From: Paenarthrobacter nitroguajacolicus JCM 14115
GTDB taxonomy: Bacteria > Actinomycetota > Actinomycetes > Actinomycetales > Micrococcaceae
Direction of reading: 5' to 3'
Length of the DNA stretch: 47,261 nt
NCBI GenBank assembly: GCA_001313365.1
Contig: BBFS01000028.1
Span: 1 to 47,261 of the forward strand
Shown: positions 38,591 through 46,158 of the stretch, piece after piece
Layout: each line of letters begins with the position of its first letter
Position numbering within the stretch: position 1 is the first letter of the stretch
Notes under the pieces: generated by a model
What the model was told of the DNA's origin: nothing
The model's database searches: none
The model's input: the letters and a program-made list of their open reading frames with translations, nothing else
Program-made: the position numbers and the translations under genes

Positions 38591-39090
38591 ATGGAGCAAG
38601 ATGCGGTCGACAGGATCCTCGAACAATGGCAGCGTGAGCGGCCTGACCTAGACGTGACTTCCATGGGAGTCATGGGTCGACTTACAAGGGCGAGCCGCTT
38701 GGCCTCGTTGGATCTTCAGGAGTTCATGAGTCAATTCGGACTTGAGCCTGGGAGTTTGATGTCCTGGCAACCTTGCGGCGATCTGCTGCCGAGGGGCCCT
38801 TGACGTCCGGGCAGCTAGCCAGTCTTACGATGGTCGGTTCAGCTGCCATGACGAACCGCGTGGATCGTCTTGTTGCACGAGGCTAGTCCGCCGTGAAACC
38901 AACCCGCACAATCGTCGGCAACTCTTAATCAGTCTCACGCCAGACGGCGAAGCCTCGCGGACGAGGTAGTCGAACACCACGTGATAAACCAAAAGAAAAT
39001 GCTCCGCGGACTGTCGAAGAGCGAAATGTCGAACTTGGCGGATCTCCTCCGCAAGTTCCTGCTGTCACATGACGACGCCGGGAAAAGCTA
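38591..39090 (+). CDS. pecS: MarR-family regulator, PecS-like
   Basis: About 165 residues. The N-terminal helix reads ILEQWQRERPDLDVTSMGVM, closely like PecS and the urate-responsive MarR subgroup (W-R-x-E-R-P-D-L-D). The winged helix continues GRLTRASRLASLDLQEFMS, FDVLATLRRS, SAAMTNRVDRLVARGLVRRE, then LLISLTPDGEALADEVVEHH. Breaks lie near 38757, 38882 and 38955. The start is ATG 38591 after AGGAG. It is divergent from the cluster and has a perfect palindrome just upstream. In Dickeya, PecS represses indigoidine genes and is divergent from pecM; control of this cluster is the natural inference. Confidence 0.87.
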
Positions 39091-39111
39091 AGCCGGCATT
39101 CCTGTTTGCTT

Positions 39112-39355
39112 AACGGAAGTCTCGCCCCCCCGCCTACAGAAACTCGCTATCGAAGCCGGCGCTCTTCACATGGAATTCTCAGACGGAAGCACCATCGATG
39201 TTCTGCCAGACGAGCGATACGAGGCTTGGACGCTTGCCGGGCCAGACGGCCTATTGCTCGTTTCCTTGCCGGGAGATGGACTAGCAATCTGGAGTGCTGA
39301 CGCAACACCTGCCGCTCAGGATGGGGATCAGCCAAGCTCTACCCCCCCTGCGTGA
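39112..39355 (+). pseudogene. DUF6188-like protein, 5' truncated
   Basis: The readable part is RLQKLAIEAGALHMEFSDGS, then DVLPDERYEAWTLAGPDG and LLLVSLPGDGLAIWSAD. This resembles DUF6188, a small actinobacterial domain of unknown role. No start with the expected N terminus precedes it. It lies 20 bases after the pecS stop, so it is either a remnant or a gene starting at a non-ATG codon around a C7 run at 39126. Confidence 0.5.
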
Positions 39356-39590
39356 CCCGTGCCGTGGAGGGCTTGCGTCCCATGGGTGCGGTGAGGTTGG
39401 GCAACGGCAGGCCGGGCCTCCTCCCCCGCATCGACCAAGTCTTGGTCAGCGTCAGCTAAGCTGCCCGCACTAAGGGCACCTACGCCGTCGTACTTTGTGT
39501 TAACGCACGAGATGAGCCGCGGCAAGGGGGCTACTCCGCGGCTAGCAGAGGTGTTAGCTTGATCGGACCATCTGGTCGAGGGGGGACGAC

Positions 39591-39830
39591 GTGGAAGCTT
39601 GGCAATGGATCTTCGTGTTGTTGGCGGGAGCCTCCGCTATTTTCGTTATGGCTGCAATCATCTGGGCAGTCTTTGATGTGCTCAGCGAGATTCGTCTCGA
39701 CCAAACCACCCGGGTGCTCTGGGTGGTCCTACTTTTTGTACTCCCGCTCCTCGGACTCCTCGCGTGGCTCTACGCGAAACCGCGCCTGGCCAGCTTCGGG
39801 AATAGCGCCAGATTGCGGAAGACACTCTGA
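39591..39830 (+). CDS. PLDc_N-domain small membrane protein
   Basis: 79 residues, two membrane helices: IFVLLAGASAIFVMAAIIWA and TRVLWVVLLFVLPLLGLLAW, followed by the short tail YAKPRLASF. This is the phospholipase-D-nuclease N-terminal (PF13396) pattern, W-V-x-x-x-L-x-P-x-x-G-x-x-x-W. The start is GTG 39591 with GAGGGGGGA upstream. The frame is intact. Such proteins are common in actinobacteria and have no defined role. Confidence 0.8.
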   Translation: MEAWQWIFVLLAGASAIFVMAAIIWAVFDVLSEIRLDQTTRVLWVVLLFVLPLLGLLAWLYAKPRLASFGNSARLRKTL

Positions 39831-39862
39831 CCCCCAACACGAGTCCCGGCGTCGTGCTTTCC

Positions 39863-39881
39863 GCACCGATCGCGGTGCTTT
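39863..39881 (+). terminator. Short terminator hairpin
   Basis: GCACCG and CGGTGC pair around ATCG and are followed by TTT. It lies 33 bases after the PLDc_N stop and also borders the stop of the convergent regulator. Confidence 0.6.
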
Positions 39882-40187
39882 AGCCGCCAGCAATCTCCCG
39901 CAGCGTCTGCAAGTGCACCGCCCATACATCCCGGCCGGCAGCCGTCAGGCTAGCCGACGTCCGAGGCATCTTGCCGGCGAAGCTCTTCTTGATCTTCACG
40001 AACTCGGCCTTCTCCAAAATTGAGAGCTGTTTGCTCAACACGGAGTCGCTCACCTGGATGGCGTCTCGCAGGTCCTTGAAGTCCAACGACTCAGCTGGAG
40101 AGGGCCGCCATGATGGAGAAACGGACTGGCGAGTGGACGAGCTCGTTGAGCTTGTGCCGCGGGGTGTTCTGGGGGGGGCGTGCTCAC
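39880..40187 (-). CDS. Winged-helix transcription regulator (DUF/ArsR-MarR type)
   Basis: About 101 residues: NELVHSPVRFSIMAALS, then FKDLRDAIQVSDSVLSKQLS, ILEKAEFVKIKKSFAGKMPR, TSASLTAAGRDVWAVHLQTL. This is the small transcriptional-regulator fold with helix-turn-helix and wing. One break near 40105. The start is GTG 40187, overlapping the stop of the membrane protein gene by GTGA, so the two form one operon. It probably binds the AAGTACTTT palindrome upstream of the pair. Confidence 0.82.
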
Positions 40188-40630
40188 GCGCGCAGCTCAC
40201 GGAAGGCGGCGGCAAGGCCGATGGCAGCCAGGGCGATAGCGGCCGGGATGTAGAACCAGAGGTTACCGTTCGGGAAGAAGTACGCACCGCCAACAAGCGC
40301 CACAACGTACAGAGCGAAGTAGGCGATGAGGGATGTGAGGAAGCGTTTGGTGAAGCCAGCTTTCGTTGACCTTTGGAACATGGGCCAGATGCACGCTGTG
40401 ATCGCACCCCCCCAGGCGCCCACTGAACAGGCCAGAAGGGCCGCCCCGTATCCGGTGTGGGCAACGATGTGCATACCGATCATCAGCAGAGAACCCATGA
40501 TTGCGAGGCTCGTGAAAGTGACGGCGACCGGCCAAGCTGCAGCGTTGATTGATGTTGCGCCCAGCGAATCCGCCTTAGCCAGAAGTTCGCGCGCTTCAGC
40601 TGCTGACACGCTGCCTGTGTTCTCGTTCAT
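40184..40630 (-). CDS. Four-helix membrane protein paired with the regulator
   Basis: 148 residues. A soluble start (MNENTGSVSAAEARELLAKA) is followed by four membrane helices, including AAAWPVAVTFTSLAIMGSLL, AALLACSVGAWGGAITACIW, SLIAYFALYVVALVGGAYFF and FYIPAAIALAAIGLAAAFRE. The start is ATG 40630 behind a G-rich site. It is translationally coupled to the regulator. Such pairs, with a regulator sharing a transcript with a small membrane protein, are common in Gram-positives; the role is unknown. Confidence 0.75.
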   Translation of the reverse strand: MNENTGSVSAAEARELLAKADSLGATSINAAAWPVAVTFTSLAIMGSLLMIGMHIVAHTGYGAALLACSVGAWGGAITACIWPMFQRSTKAGFTKRFLTSLIAYFALYVVALVGGAYFFPNGNLWFYIPAAIALAAIGLAAAFRELRA

Positions 40631-40672
40631 GATTCCCCCCCCAACTTGTCGCTTCCAATGACCTGACTTTAG

Positions 40673-40705
40673 GAAAGTACTTTCCAAATTGTCAAGTACT
40701 TTCCT
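40673..40705. promoter_or_regulatory. AAGTACTTTCC operator repeats
   Basis: GGAAAGTACTTTCC (40673-40686) is a perfect 14-base palindrome. AAGTACTTTCC occurs again at 40695-40705, 19 bases on. They lie about 43-75 bases upstream of the membrane protein ATG, probably over its promoter, and are likely sites for the winged-helix protein. Confidence 0.65.
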
Positions 40706-40818
40706 GACCAGCGCAGTGTCATCCAGTTAGCACCCGCCGCAACGAAGCCGGTAAATTTGAGCCCAGAAGTTCTGACCCTCGGTGAGTACCACGCCGCACC
40801 TCACGAAAGCAGGATCAC

Positions 40819-42011
40819 ATGACTGTCTCTCCCCTCATTTGGGGGGGCATCACCATCGTCGTTATTTTGGCGCTGCTCGCCTTCGACTACTTCTTCCACA
40901 TCCGGAAGGCACACGTCCCCACCTTGAAGGAAGCGGCCGTGTGGTCCGGCATCTACGTGGGCTTGGCAGTGGCCTTCGGCATCCTGGTGCTGATCTTCGG
41001 CGGCGGCCAAATGGGGTCCGAGTACTTCGCCGGCTACATCACGGAGAAGGCCCTCTCGGTAGACAACCTCTTCGTGTTCCTGATCATCATGGCGAGCTTC
41101 CGGGTTCCCCCCCGTGAGGATCAGCAGAAGGTCTTGCTCTTCGGCATCGTCTTCTCGCTGATCGCCCGGACAGGCTTTATCTTCCTGGGTGCCGCGCTGA
41201 TCAACTCGTTCGCCTGGGTGTTCTACATCTTCGGCTGATTCTGCTCCTGACGGCCGGCAACCTCCTCAAACCCGGCGACCACGGCGACAACCAGGCCAAC
41301 AACTTCATCATCCGGCTCGCCAAGAAGTTCTTCCACACCACGGACAAGTACGACGGCGACAAGCTCTTCACCATGGTCAACGGCAAGAGGGCCCTGACTC
41401 CCATGCTGCTGGTGATGGTAGCCATCGGCGGAACGGACATCCTCTTCGCCCTCGACTCCATCCCGGCAATCTTCGGCCTCACTCAGAACGTCTTCATCGT
41501 GTTCACCGCCACGGCCTTCTCGCTGATGGGCCTGCGCCAGCTGTACTTCCTCATCGACGGACTGCTGGACCGCCTCATCTACCTCTCCTACGGCCTGGCA
41601 GCCATCCTCGCGTTCATCGGAGTCAAGCTGATCCTGCACGCCCTGCACGAGAACAACCTGCCGTTCATCAACGACGGCGAGCACGTCAACGTCATCGAAA
41701 TCACCACGGGCCTCTCGCTCGGCGTCATCATCGGCACCCTGATCATTACCGTGGTGCTCTCGCTCCTCAGCCCGGCCGGCAAGGCCCAGACTGCCATCAA
41801 CAACGCCCGCCGCCACGCCGTCAACTACCTCGACCTCGACTACACGGCTGATGCCAACGAGCGCGAGCGTATCTACAGGGCCCTGACTGCGGAAGAAGCC
41901 CAGATCGTGCAGATGCCGCTGAAGTACAGGAACAAGGCCAAGGACGTGGAGCAGATCCGCGAGCAGGTGGCGGAAGCGCACCGCCAGCACGAGGCGTTCC
42001 TCAACCGCTAA
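40819..42011 (+). CDS. TerC-family membrane protein
   Basis: An integral membrane protein of about 397 residues in the TerC/Alx family, linked to tellurite resistance and metal (manganese, calcium) handling. It starts at ATG 40819 (IWGGITIVVILALLAFDYFF). Typical blocks are ITEKALSVDNLFVFLIIMAS, REDQQKVLLFGIVFSLIART, VAIGGTDILFALDSIPAIFG and YGLAAILAFIGVKLILHALH; the Asp/Glu in the helices are the likely metal ligands. One C is missing near 41237 (FGLILLL), which creates a false stop. A Pro is inserted at 41107 by a C7 run. No yybP-ykoY riboswitch could be recognised in the 110 bases upstream. Confidence 0.92.
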
Positions 42012-42044
42012 GGCCCACTCGGCAAGCGACCAGCCCACTCAAAG

Positions 42045-42647
42045 TCAGGCGCCCAGGAGCACGCTGATCTGATCCCGGATCTCGTCGCCAACCTGGGCGT
42101 CCGTGTGTCCGATGTTGGCTGATGACGTCATGCTGATGAACATGATCGATGAGACGATCCGGGCCAGCTTCTCCGGATCACGGGCAACCAGCTGCTCATC
42201 CCGTGAAAAAATCCCGGCAATGGCCGCTTCAGTACGGATCGTGAGAGACAACGCCTCTGCATGGTGCGGTTCGGAAGGATCGCCGAAGACGATTTCCCTC
42301 AGGTAAGTGCGGCCGTTTTCGATCTGAACACGGTTGCACTCGATGATGGGGAGAATGATGGCCATCACGGCGTCGAGCAGCGATTTTTCCGTGGAGGCGG
42401 CTTCGATTCCCGCGTCGAGGGCTTGGGCGTATTTCACGTTGTGCACCAGGAGAAGTAGCTCCGCCTTGGTCTTGGCGTACAAGAACAAGGTTCCCGATCC
42501 GACGTCGGCCTTCTCAGCCACCTGCTGGGTGGTGACCTCGTCTACTCCGTACTGGGTGAAAAGTTCTCGTGCGGCCGCGGTGATGCGGTCAAGCTTTTCC
42601 TGCTTATTCCGCTCACGTCGGCCAAGTGTCTGGGGCGCAGGCTGCAT
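42045..42647 (-). CDS. TetR-family transcription regulator
   Basis: 200 residues with an intact frame. The N-terminal helix-turn-helix reads RITAAARELFTQYGVDEVTT, QQVAEKADVGSGTLFLYAKT, KAELLLLV. The C-terminal ligand domain is family-specific and not recognised. It starts at ATG 42647, 28 bases after the hydrolase gene, and is the third gene of a leftward operon. It probably represses the operon at the dyad near 44603-44640. Confidence 0.9.
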   Translation of the reverse strand: MQPAPQTLGRRERNKQEKLDRITAAARELFTQYGVDEVTTQQVAEKADVGSGTLFLYAKTKAELLLLVHNVKYAQALDAGIEAASTEKSLLDAVMAIILPIIECNRVQIENGRTYLREIVFGDPSEPHHAEALSLTIRTEAAIAGIFSRDEQLVARDPEKLARIVSSIMFISMTSSANIGHTDAQVGDEIRDQISVLLGA

Positions 42648-42675
42648 TCAGCTACCGTATCAGCGGCCCGACAAA

Positions 42676-43542
42676 TCAGCGGCCCAGGAATTCGAGGGCT
42701 ACAGGGACGAACCTGTCATGGAACTGGAAGATGCCACCGTGCCCGGAGTCGGGGTAGATGACCAGCTCGCTGCCGGGAATCCTCCGGCGCATGTCGCTCG
42801 ACAGAACCGAAGGCACCATGCGGTCGTTGTCACCGTTGGCGATCAGCGTCGGCTGGGTGATGACGCCCAGATCGGCCGACGGCGACAGTCCCCCCCACCT
42901 GCGGATGGCCTTCAGTTGCGTCTGGAACGCCTGGAGCTTGACGGGTGCCTCGCGATTGGTGGTGCGCTCTTTCAGTCGCTCGATGAAAGCCCGCGCAGCA
43001 GGTTTGCCTGCAGAGTTGCGGTTGAAGAACAGGAATTCCTTAGGATCCTGCCGGGTCAAAGTACCCCCCCGGAGTATGTCGTAGTACGTGGTTCCGATGA
43101 TCTTCTGGATTCCTTCTCCACCGGCAGGACCCGTGCCGGCGAGCACAAGTTTGCGGACCAGCCCGGGATGCTTGATCACCAGCGACTGGGCGATCATGCC
43201 ACCAAGCGAGAAGCCGAAGAGATCCACTTTCGGATAACCAAGGGCTTTGATAAAGGTGGCAGCGTCGTCCGCCATGCCTTCGATGCTGTCCGGAACTCTG
43301 CCCGTTGACGCCCCCCCACACCGCGGTTGCTGAAGGTAATCACGTGATGTTTTTCGGCGATGGGATCGATGATGCGCGGGTCCCAGTTGTCCATGTTCCC
43401 GGCAAGATGAATGAGGAAAACCACCGGAACCCCCCCGCCCTTGGGCCCCCAATTCGCGGTACGCGTAGCTAACACCGTTGGCCGTCACGTTTTTCGCGGG
43501 CACCTGGAAGTAATTGCTCTGATTGTGCTGTTCACTGCTCAT
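42676..43542 (-). CDS. Alpha/beta hydrolase
   Basis: About 289 residues. The N terminus reads NVTANGVSYAYRELG. A central stretch in another frame gives VVFLIHLAGNMDNWDPRIID and VITFSNRGVG. The nucleophile elbow is DLFGFSLGGMIAQSLVIKHP (G-F-S-L-G), the acid region IANGDNDRMVPS, and the His region YPDSGHGGIFQFHDRFV. Breaks near 43440 and 43318, at C7 runs, move the frame out and back in. The start is ATG 43542, 32 bases after the dehydrogenase. The pattern matches haloperoxidase/esterase-like hydrolases. Confidence 0.88.
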   Translation of the reverse strand: MSSEQHNQSNYFQVPAKNVTANGVSYAYRELGAQGRGGSGGFPHSSCREHGQLGPAHHRSHRRKTSRDYLQQPRCGGASTGRVPDSIEGMADDAATFIKALGYPKVDLFGFSLGGMIAQSLVIKHPGLVRKLVLAGTGPAGGEGIQKIIGTTYYDILRGGTLTRQDPKEFLFFNRNSAGKPAARAFIERLKERTTNREAPVKLQAFQTQLKAIRRWGGLSPSADLGVITQPTLIANGDNDRMVPSVLSSDMRRRIPGSELVIYPDSGHGGIFQFHDRFVPVALEFLGR

Positions 43543-43574
43543 GGTTTTGGTCCTGACGTTTCGGATGGTTGTGG

Positions 43575-44576
43575 CTAGATACGGCTGACGACGGTCTTGC
43601 CGCGGACGCCGCCCTTTTCAAGTGCTGCCAGGACATCGGAGGTCTGATCGAACGGAACCACTCGTCCCACTACCGGCTTGATGTCTCCGGCATCGATGAG
43701 TGCCGCAATTTCCCTCAACTGCTTGCCGTTGGCCTGCATGAAGAGGAACTCGTAGGTGACGCCGAGGCGCTTGGCTTTGCGTCGCACACCCGAACTGAGC
43801 AGGGTCATGACACCACGCAACAGCAAGTTCGCACCCAGCTGGCGAGCGAAGCCGGCGTCCGGAGGCCCGGCAATTCCGATGACTTTCCCTCCAGGCTTCA
43901 GGACTGTCAGCGAGCGCTCCTGGTTCTCGCCACCGAGCTGTCCAGGACAAGGTCGTAGTCGTGAAGGATCTCTGCGAAGTCCTCGGTCCGATAGTCAATC
44001 ACCACATCAGCACCGAGTTCCCGAACAAAGTCCTTGTTCCCGGCACTGACCGTAGTAGCTACCGTGGCCCCGAGGTATTTGGCTAGCTGGATAGCGATGG
44101 AGCCCACTCCCCCCGGCACCCGCATGGATGAGCACCTTCTGGCCGGGGGGCGCACCGATCCCCGCTCTACCAGCGCCTGCCAAGCGGTCAAGGCCACCAG
44201 CGGAAGCGACCCGGCCTCTTCCATGCTGATGGTTGCCGGTTTGATAGCCAGGTCTTCCTCGGGGACGGCGATGCGTTCAGCGAACGTGCCAATGCTGTCT
44301 TTGCTTGGGCGCGCAAAGACCTCATCGCCCGGCTTGAAGTGCCGCACCTCTGGGCCGACCTGCAGAACCACGCCGGCCACGTCGTGACCCAGGACCTGCG
44401 GCAATTTGTACGGGAGGATCTGCTTGAACTCCCCCCCCAACCTGATCTTCTCGTCCAACTGGTTCAGGCCTGCTGCGTGAACCTCCACCAACACATCGTG
44501 GTCCCCGAGCACAGGCTCAGGCACGTCGATCTGCTGCAGGGGGTTCCTTGTACTGGTTGAGGACGAAGGCTTTCAT
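43575..44576 (-). CDS. Zinc-independent quinone oxidoreductase-like MDR dehydrogenase
   Basis: About 334 residues of the medium-chain dehydrogenase family. It starts at ATG 44576 (MKAFVLNQYKEP). The substrate domain includes VLVEVHAAGLNQLDEKIRLG and LGHDVAGVVLQVGPEVRHFK, without the catalytic zinc Cys. The cofactor domain is IAIQLAKYLGATVATTVSAG, then FVRELGADVVIDYRTEDFAE. The C terminus continues in another frame, VTYEFLFMQANGKQLREIAA, to GKTVVSRI. Breaks lie near 44535, 44110 and 43920. An NADPH-dependent enone or quinone reduction is likely. First gene of the operon with the hydrolase and TetR. Confidence 0.87.
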
Positions 44577-44602
44577 GTGGATTCTCCCGCGCTAGATTTT
44601 AT

Positions 44603-44640
44603 GACTTAACTCAATTATGAGCACACTCAGTTATTTAGTC
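44603..44640. promoter_or_regulatory. Dyad upstream of the dehydrogenase operon
   Basis: GACTTAACT and AGTTA-TTTAGTC face each other across an AT-rich centre, 27-64 bases upstream of the dehydrogenase start. This is a likely promoter and TetR operator for the leftward operon. Confidence 0.5.
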
Positions 44641-44673
44641 AAGGTGGAGACCTGCGGTTTGAAGGCCCCTATC

Positions 44674-45622
44674 TCAGGAGATGGATGCAGATCGTCGGTA
44701 GCCACTCGGGCTGACGCCATACTCGCGAGAGAACGCAGCGCTGAACGTGAAGGCGTTGCTGTAGCCAAGCTCTTCGGCGATCACCGCCGTCGTCGCATCG
44801 CTCGAAGCCAACCTGTCGGCGGCCAGCGTCAGCCGCCACGTGCTGAGGTACGCCATGGGTGACTGCCCGACGGCGGTACGGAAGCGGGCGGCCATGGTCG
44901 CCCTTGAGACGTGGCAGCTGTGCGCCAATGCGGCGACGGTCCATGGCGCCGCCGGATCCTGATGCAAGAGCGCGAGCGCCTGGGCAACCATTGGATCGCG
45001 GGTTCCGGTTGCCCAGCTTGGATTGTCCGGCCCCGCACGGTGGACGCTGGCGCGAACGAGCTGCAGCAGGAGAAGATCCAAGAGCCTGTCCAGCGCGCTT
45101 CCTGCCCCCCCAAGCCTTGGTGTGTGAGTTCGCGTTCCAGCATGGCCAGCAGGCCGGCGTCGAGGTCTTCTTCCGCGAAGACAGCCACAGCAGGCAGCGC
45201 CGCCATGGCCAGTTGGCCGGCCGCAGCCTTCGATTGATACGTGCCGATCAGCAGCACCGTCTCCCCCCCGCTAGGGCTATTCCCCCCCCAGGTCCGCACG
45301 CCTTGAGAGAACGTGAGCTCCAGATGCTCGCCTTCGGGAGTGCGGCAGGACTGGTCTTTCCCGATCACAACGGTGGCTCGCCTGCCGGGTGCATCGCTCA
45401 CAACATACGGGCCCGGCCCGCGGACAGTGGCCGTCTGGCTTGAATCATGCGTTCCGGGACAGCGCCTTCCGCGGCGATCCAAGCTTGTCCACGAACGGCA
45501 ACAATGACGGTGAGGGCGGCCTGGTCCTGAACGTCGATGGCAAACGGAGGGTCCATGACCACGCGCAAGGCGAACGCAGCTTGGGCGCGAGGTCCTGTGA
45601 GGAACTGCGATAACGGGTCCAT
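44674..45622 (-). CDS. AraC-family regulator (frameshifted)
   Basis: About 315 residues. An N-terminal cupin-type domain runs from MDPLSQFLTGPRAQAAFALR over VIGKDQSCRTPEGEHLELTF and VLLIGTYQSKAAAGQLAM. The C-terminal pair of helix-turn-helices reads WTVAALAHSCHVSRATMAAR, FRTAVGQSPMAYLSTWRLTL, AADRLASSDATTAVIAEELG, YSNAFTFSAAFSREYGVSPS. The order matches the AraC cupin branch. Breaks lie near 45420 and 45100. The start is ATG 45622. It is divergent from the DUF1772 gene, which it most likely controls. Confidence 0.85.
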
Positions 45623-45671
45623 GCGGTCAGCATAGACGCTCACGTATGAAAAAGAGAGTCATACCTATTCA

Positions 45672-45702
45672 GAGTCCAGAATCGAATGCGCAGACTGGAC
45701 TC
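45672..45702. promoter_or_regulatory. Inverted repeat abutting the DUF1772 start
   Basis: GAGTCCAG (45672-45679) and CTGGACTC (45695-45702) are exact complements with a 15-base spacer, ending at the base before ATG 45703. It could be an operator in the 80-base divergent region or an mRNA hairpin that would mask the start. Confidence 0.5.
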
Positions 45703-46158
45703 ATGACAACTCTCAGCACATGGCTACCCACGGCGGCAGGAACTGGTTCGGCACTGGTTGGCGGCTTCTACTTCGCCTTCTCCGCACTCGTGATGCCCGC
45801 CCTTAGGAGCCGGCCAGCAAGCGAAGCCGTCACCGCCATGAACTCCATCAACCGGAAGGCGGTTACCCTGCCGTTCATGATCTTGTTCTTCGGCTCGGCT
45901 GCCGCCTCAGCTGCTGTGGTGATTACCGCCGTCGTGGATCCGGCGAGCCAACCCCCGCTGCGGGTGGCAGGAGCCGTCGCTTGCCTGGCTGGGTTCGTCT
46001 CAACCATGGCAGTCAATGTGCCGCTCAACAACCGGCTGGCGCAGGCTGGCAGCCAGGACTGGAGCCGGTTCCTGAGAGGCTGGGTGCCGGCCAATCACGC
46101 ACGCGCAGCACTCTCCATTGCCGGGGCGGTGGCACTCCTGGTCCCGCTAAACCCCTAA
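45703..46158 (+). CDS. DUF1772 (anthrone-oxygenase-like) membrane protein
   Basis: About 151 residues with an intact frame and four helices: GTGSALVGGFYFAFSALVMP, LPFMILFFGSAAASAAVVIT, LRVAGAVACLAGFVSTMAVN and AALSIAGAVALLVPLNP. The family core is FYFAFSALVMPALRS and VNVPLNNRLAQA (V-P-x-N-x-x-L). I prefer ATG 45703 over the longer start at 45646 because family members begin near this point. It is divergent from an AraC regulator, and its end overlaps the MFS gene by four bases. Confidence 0.85.
   Translation: MTTLSTWLPTAAGTGSALVGGFYFAFSALVMPALRSRPASEAVTAMNSINRKAVTLPFMILFFGSAAASAAVVITAVVDPASQPPLRVAGAVACLAGFVSTMAVNVPLNNRLAQAGSQDWSRFLRGWVPANHARAALSIAGAVALLVPLNP

Noticed and set aside
40706..40818. 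yybP-ykoY manganese riboswitch before terC
   Set aside because: The gap is short and I could not find the conserved core of that riboswitch.
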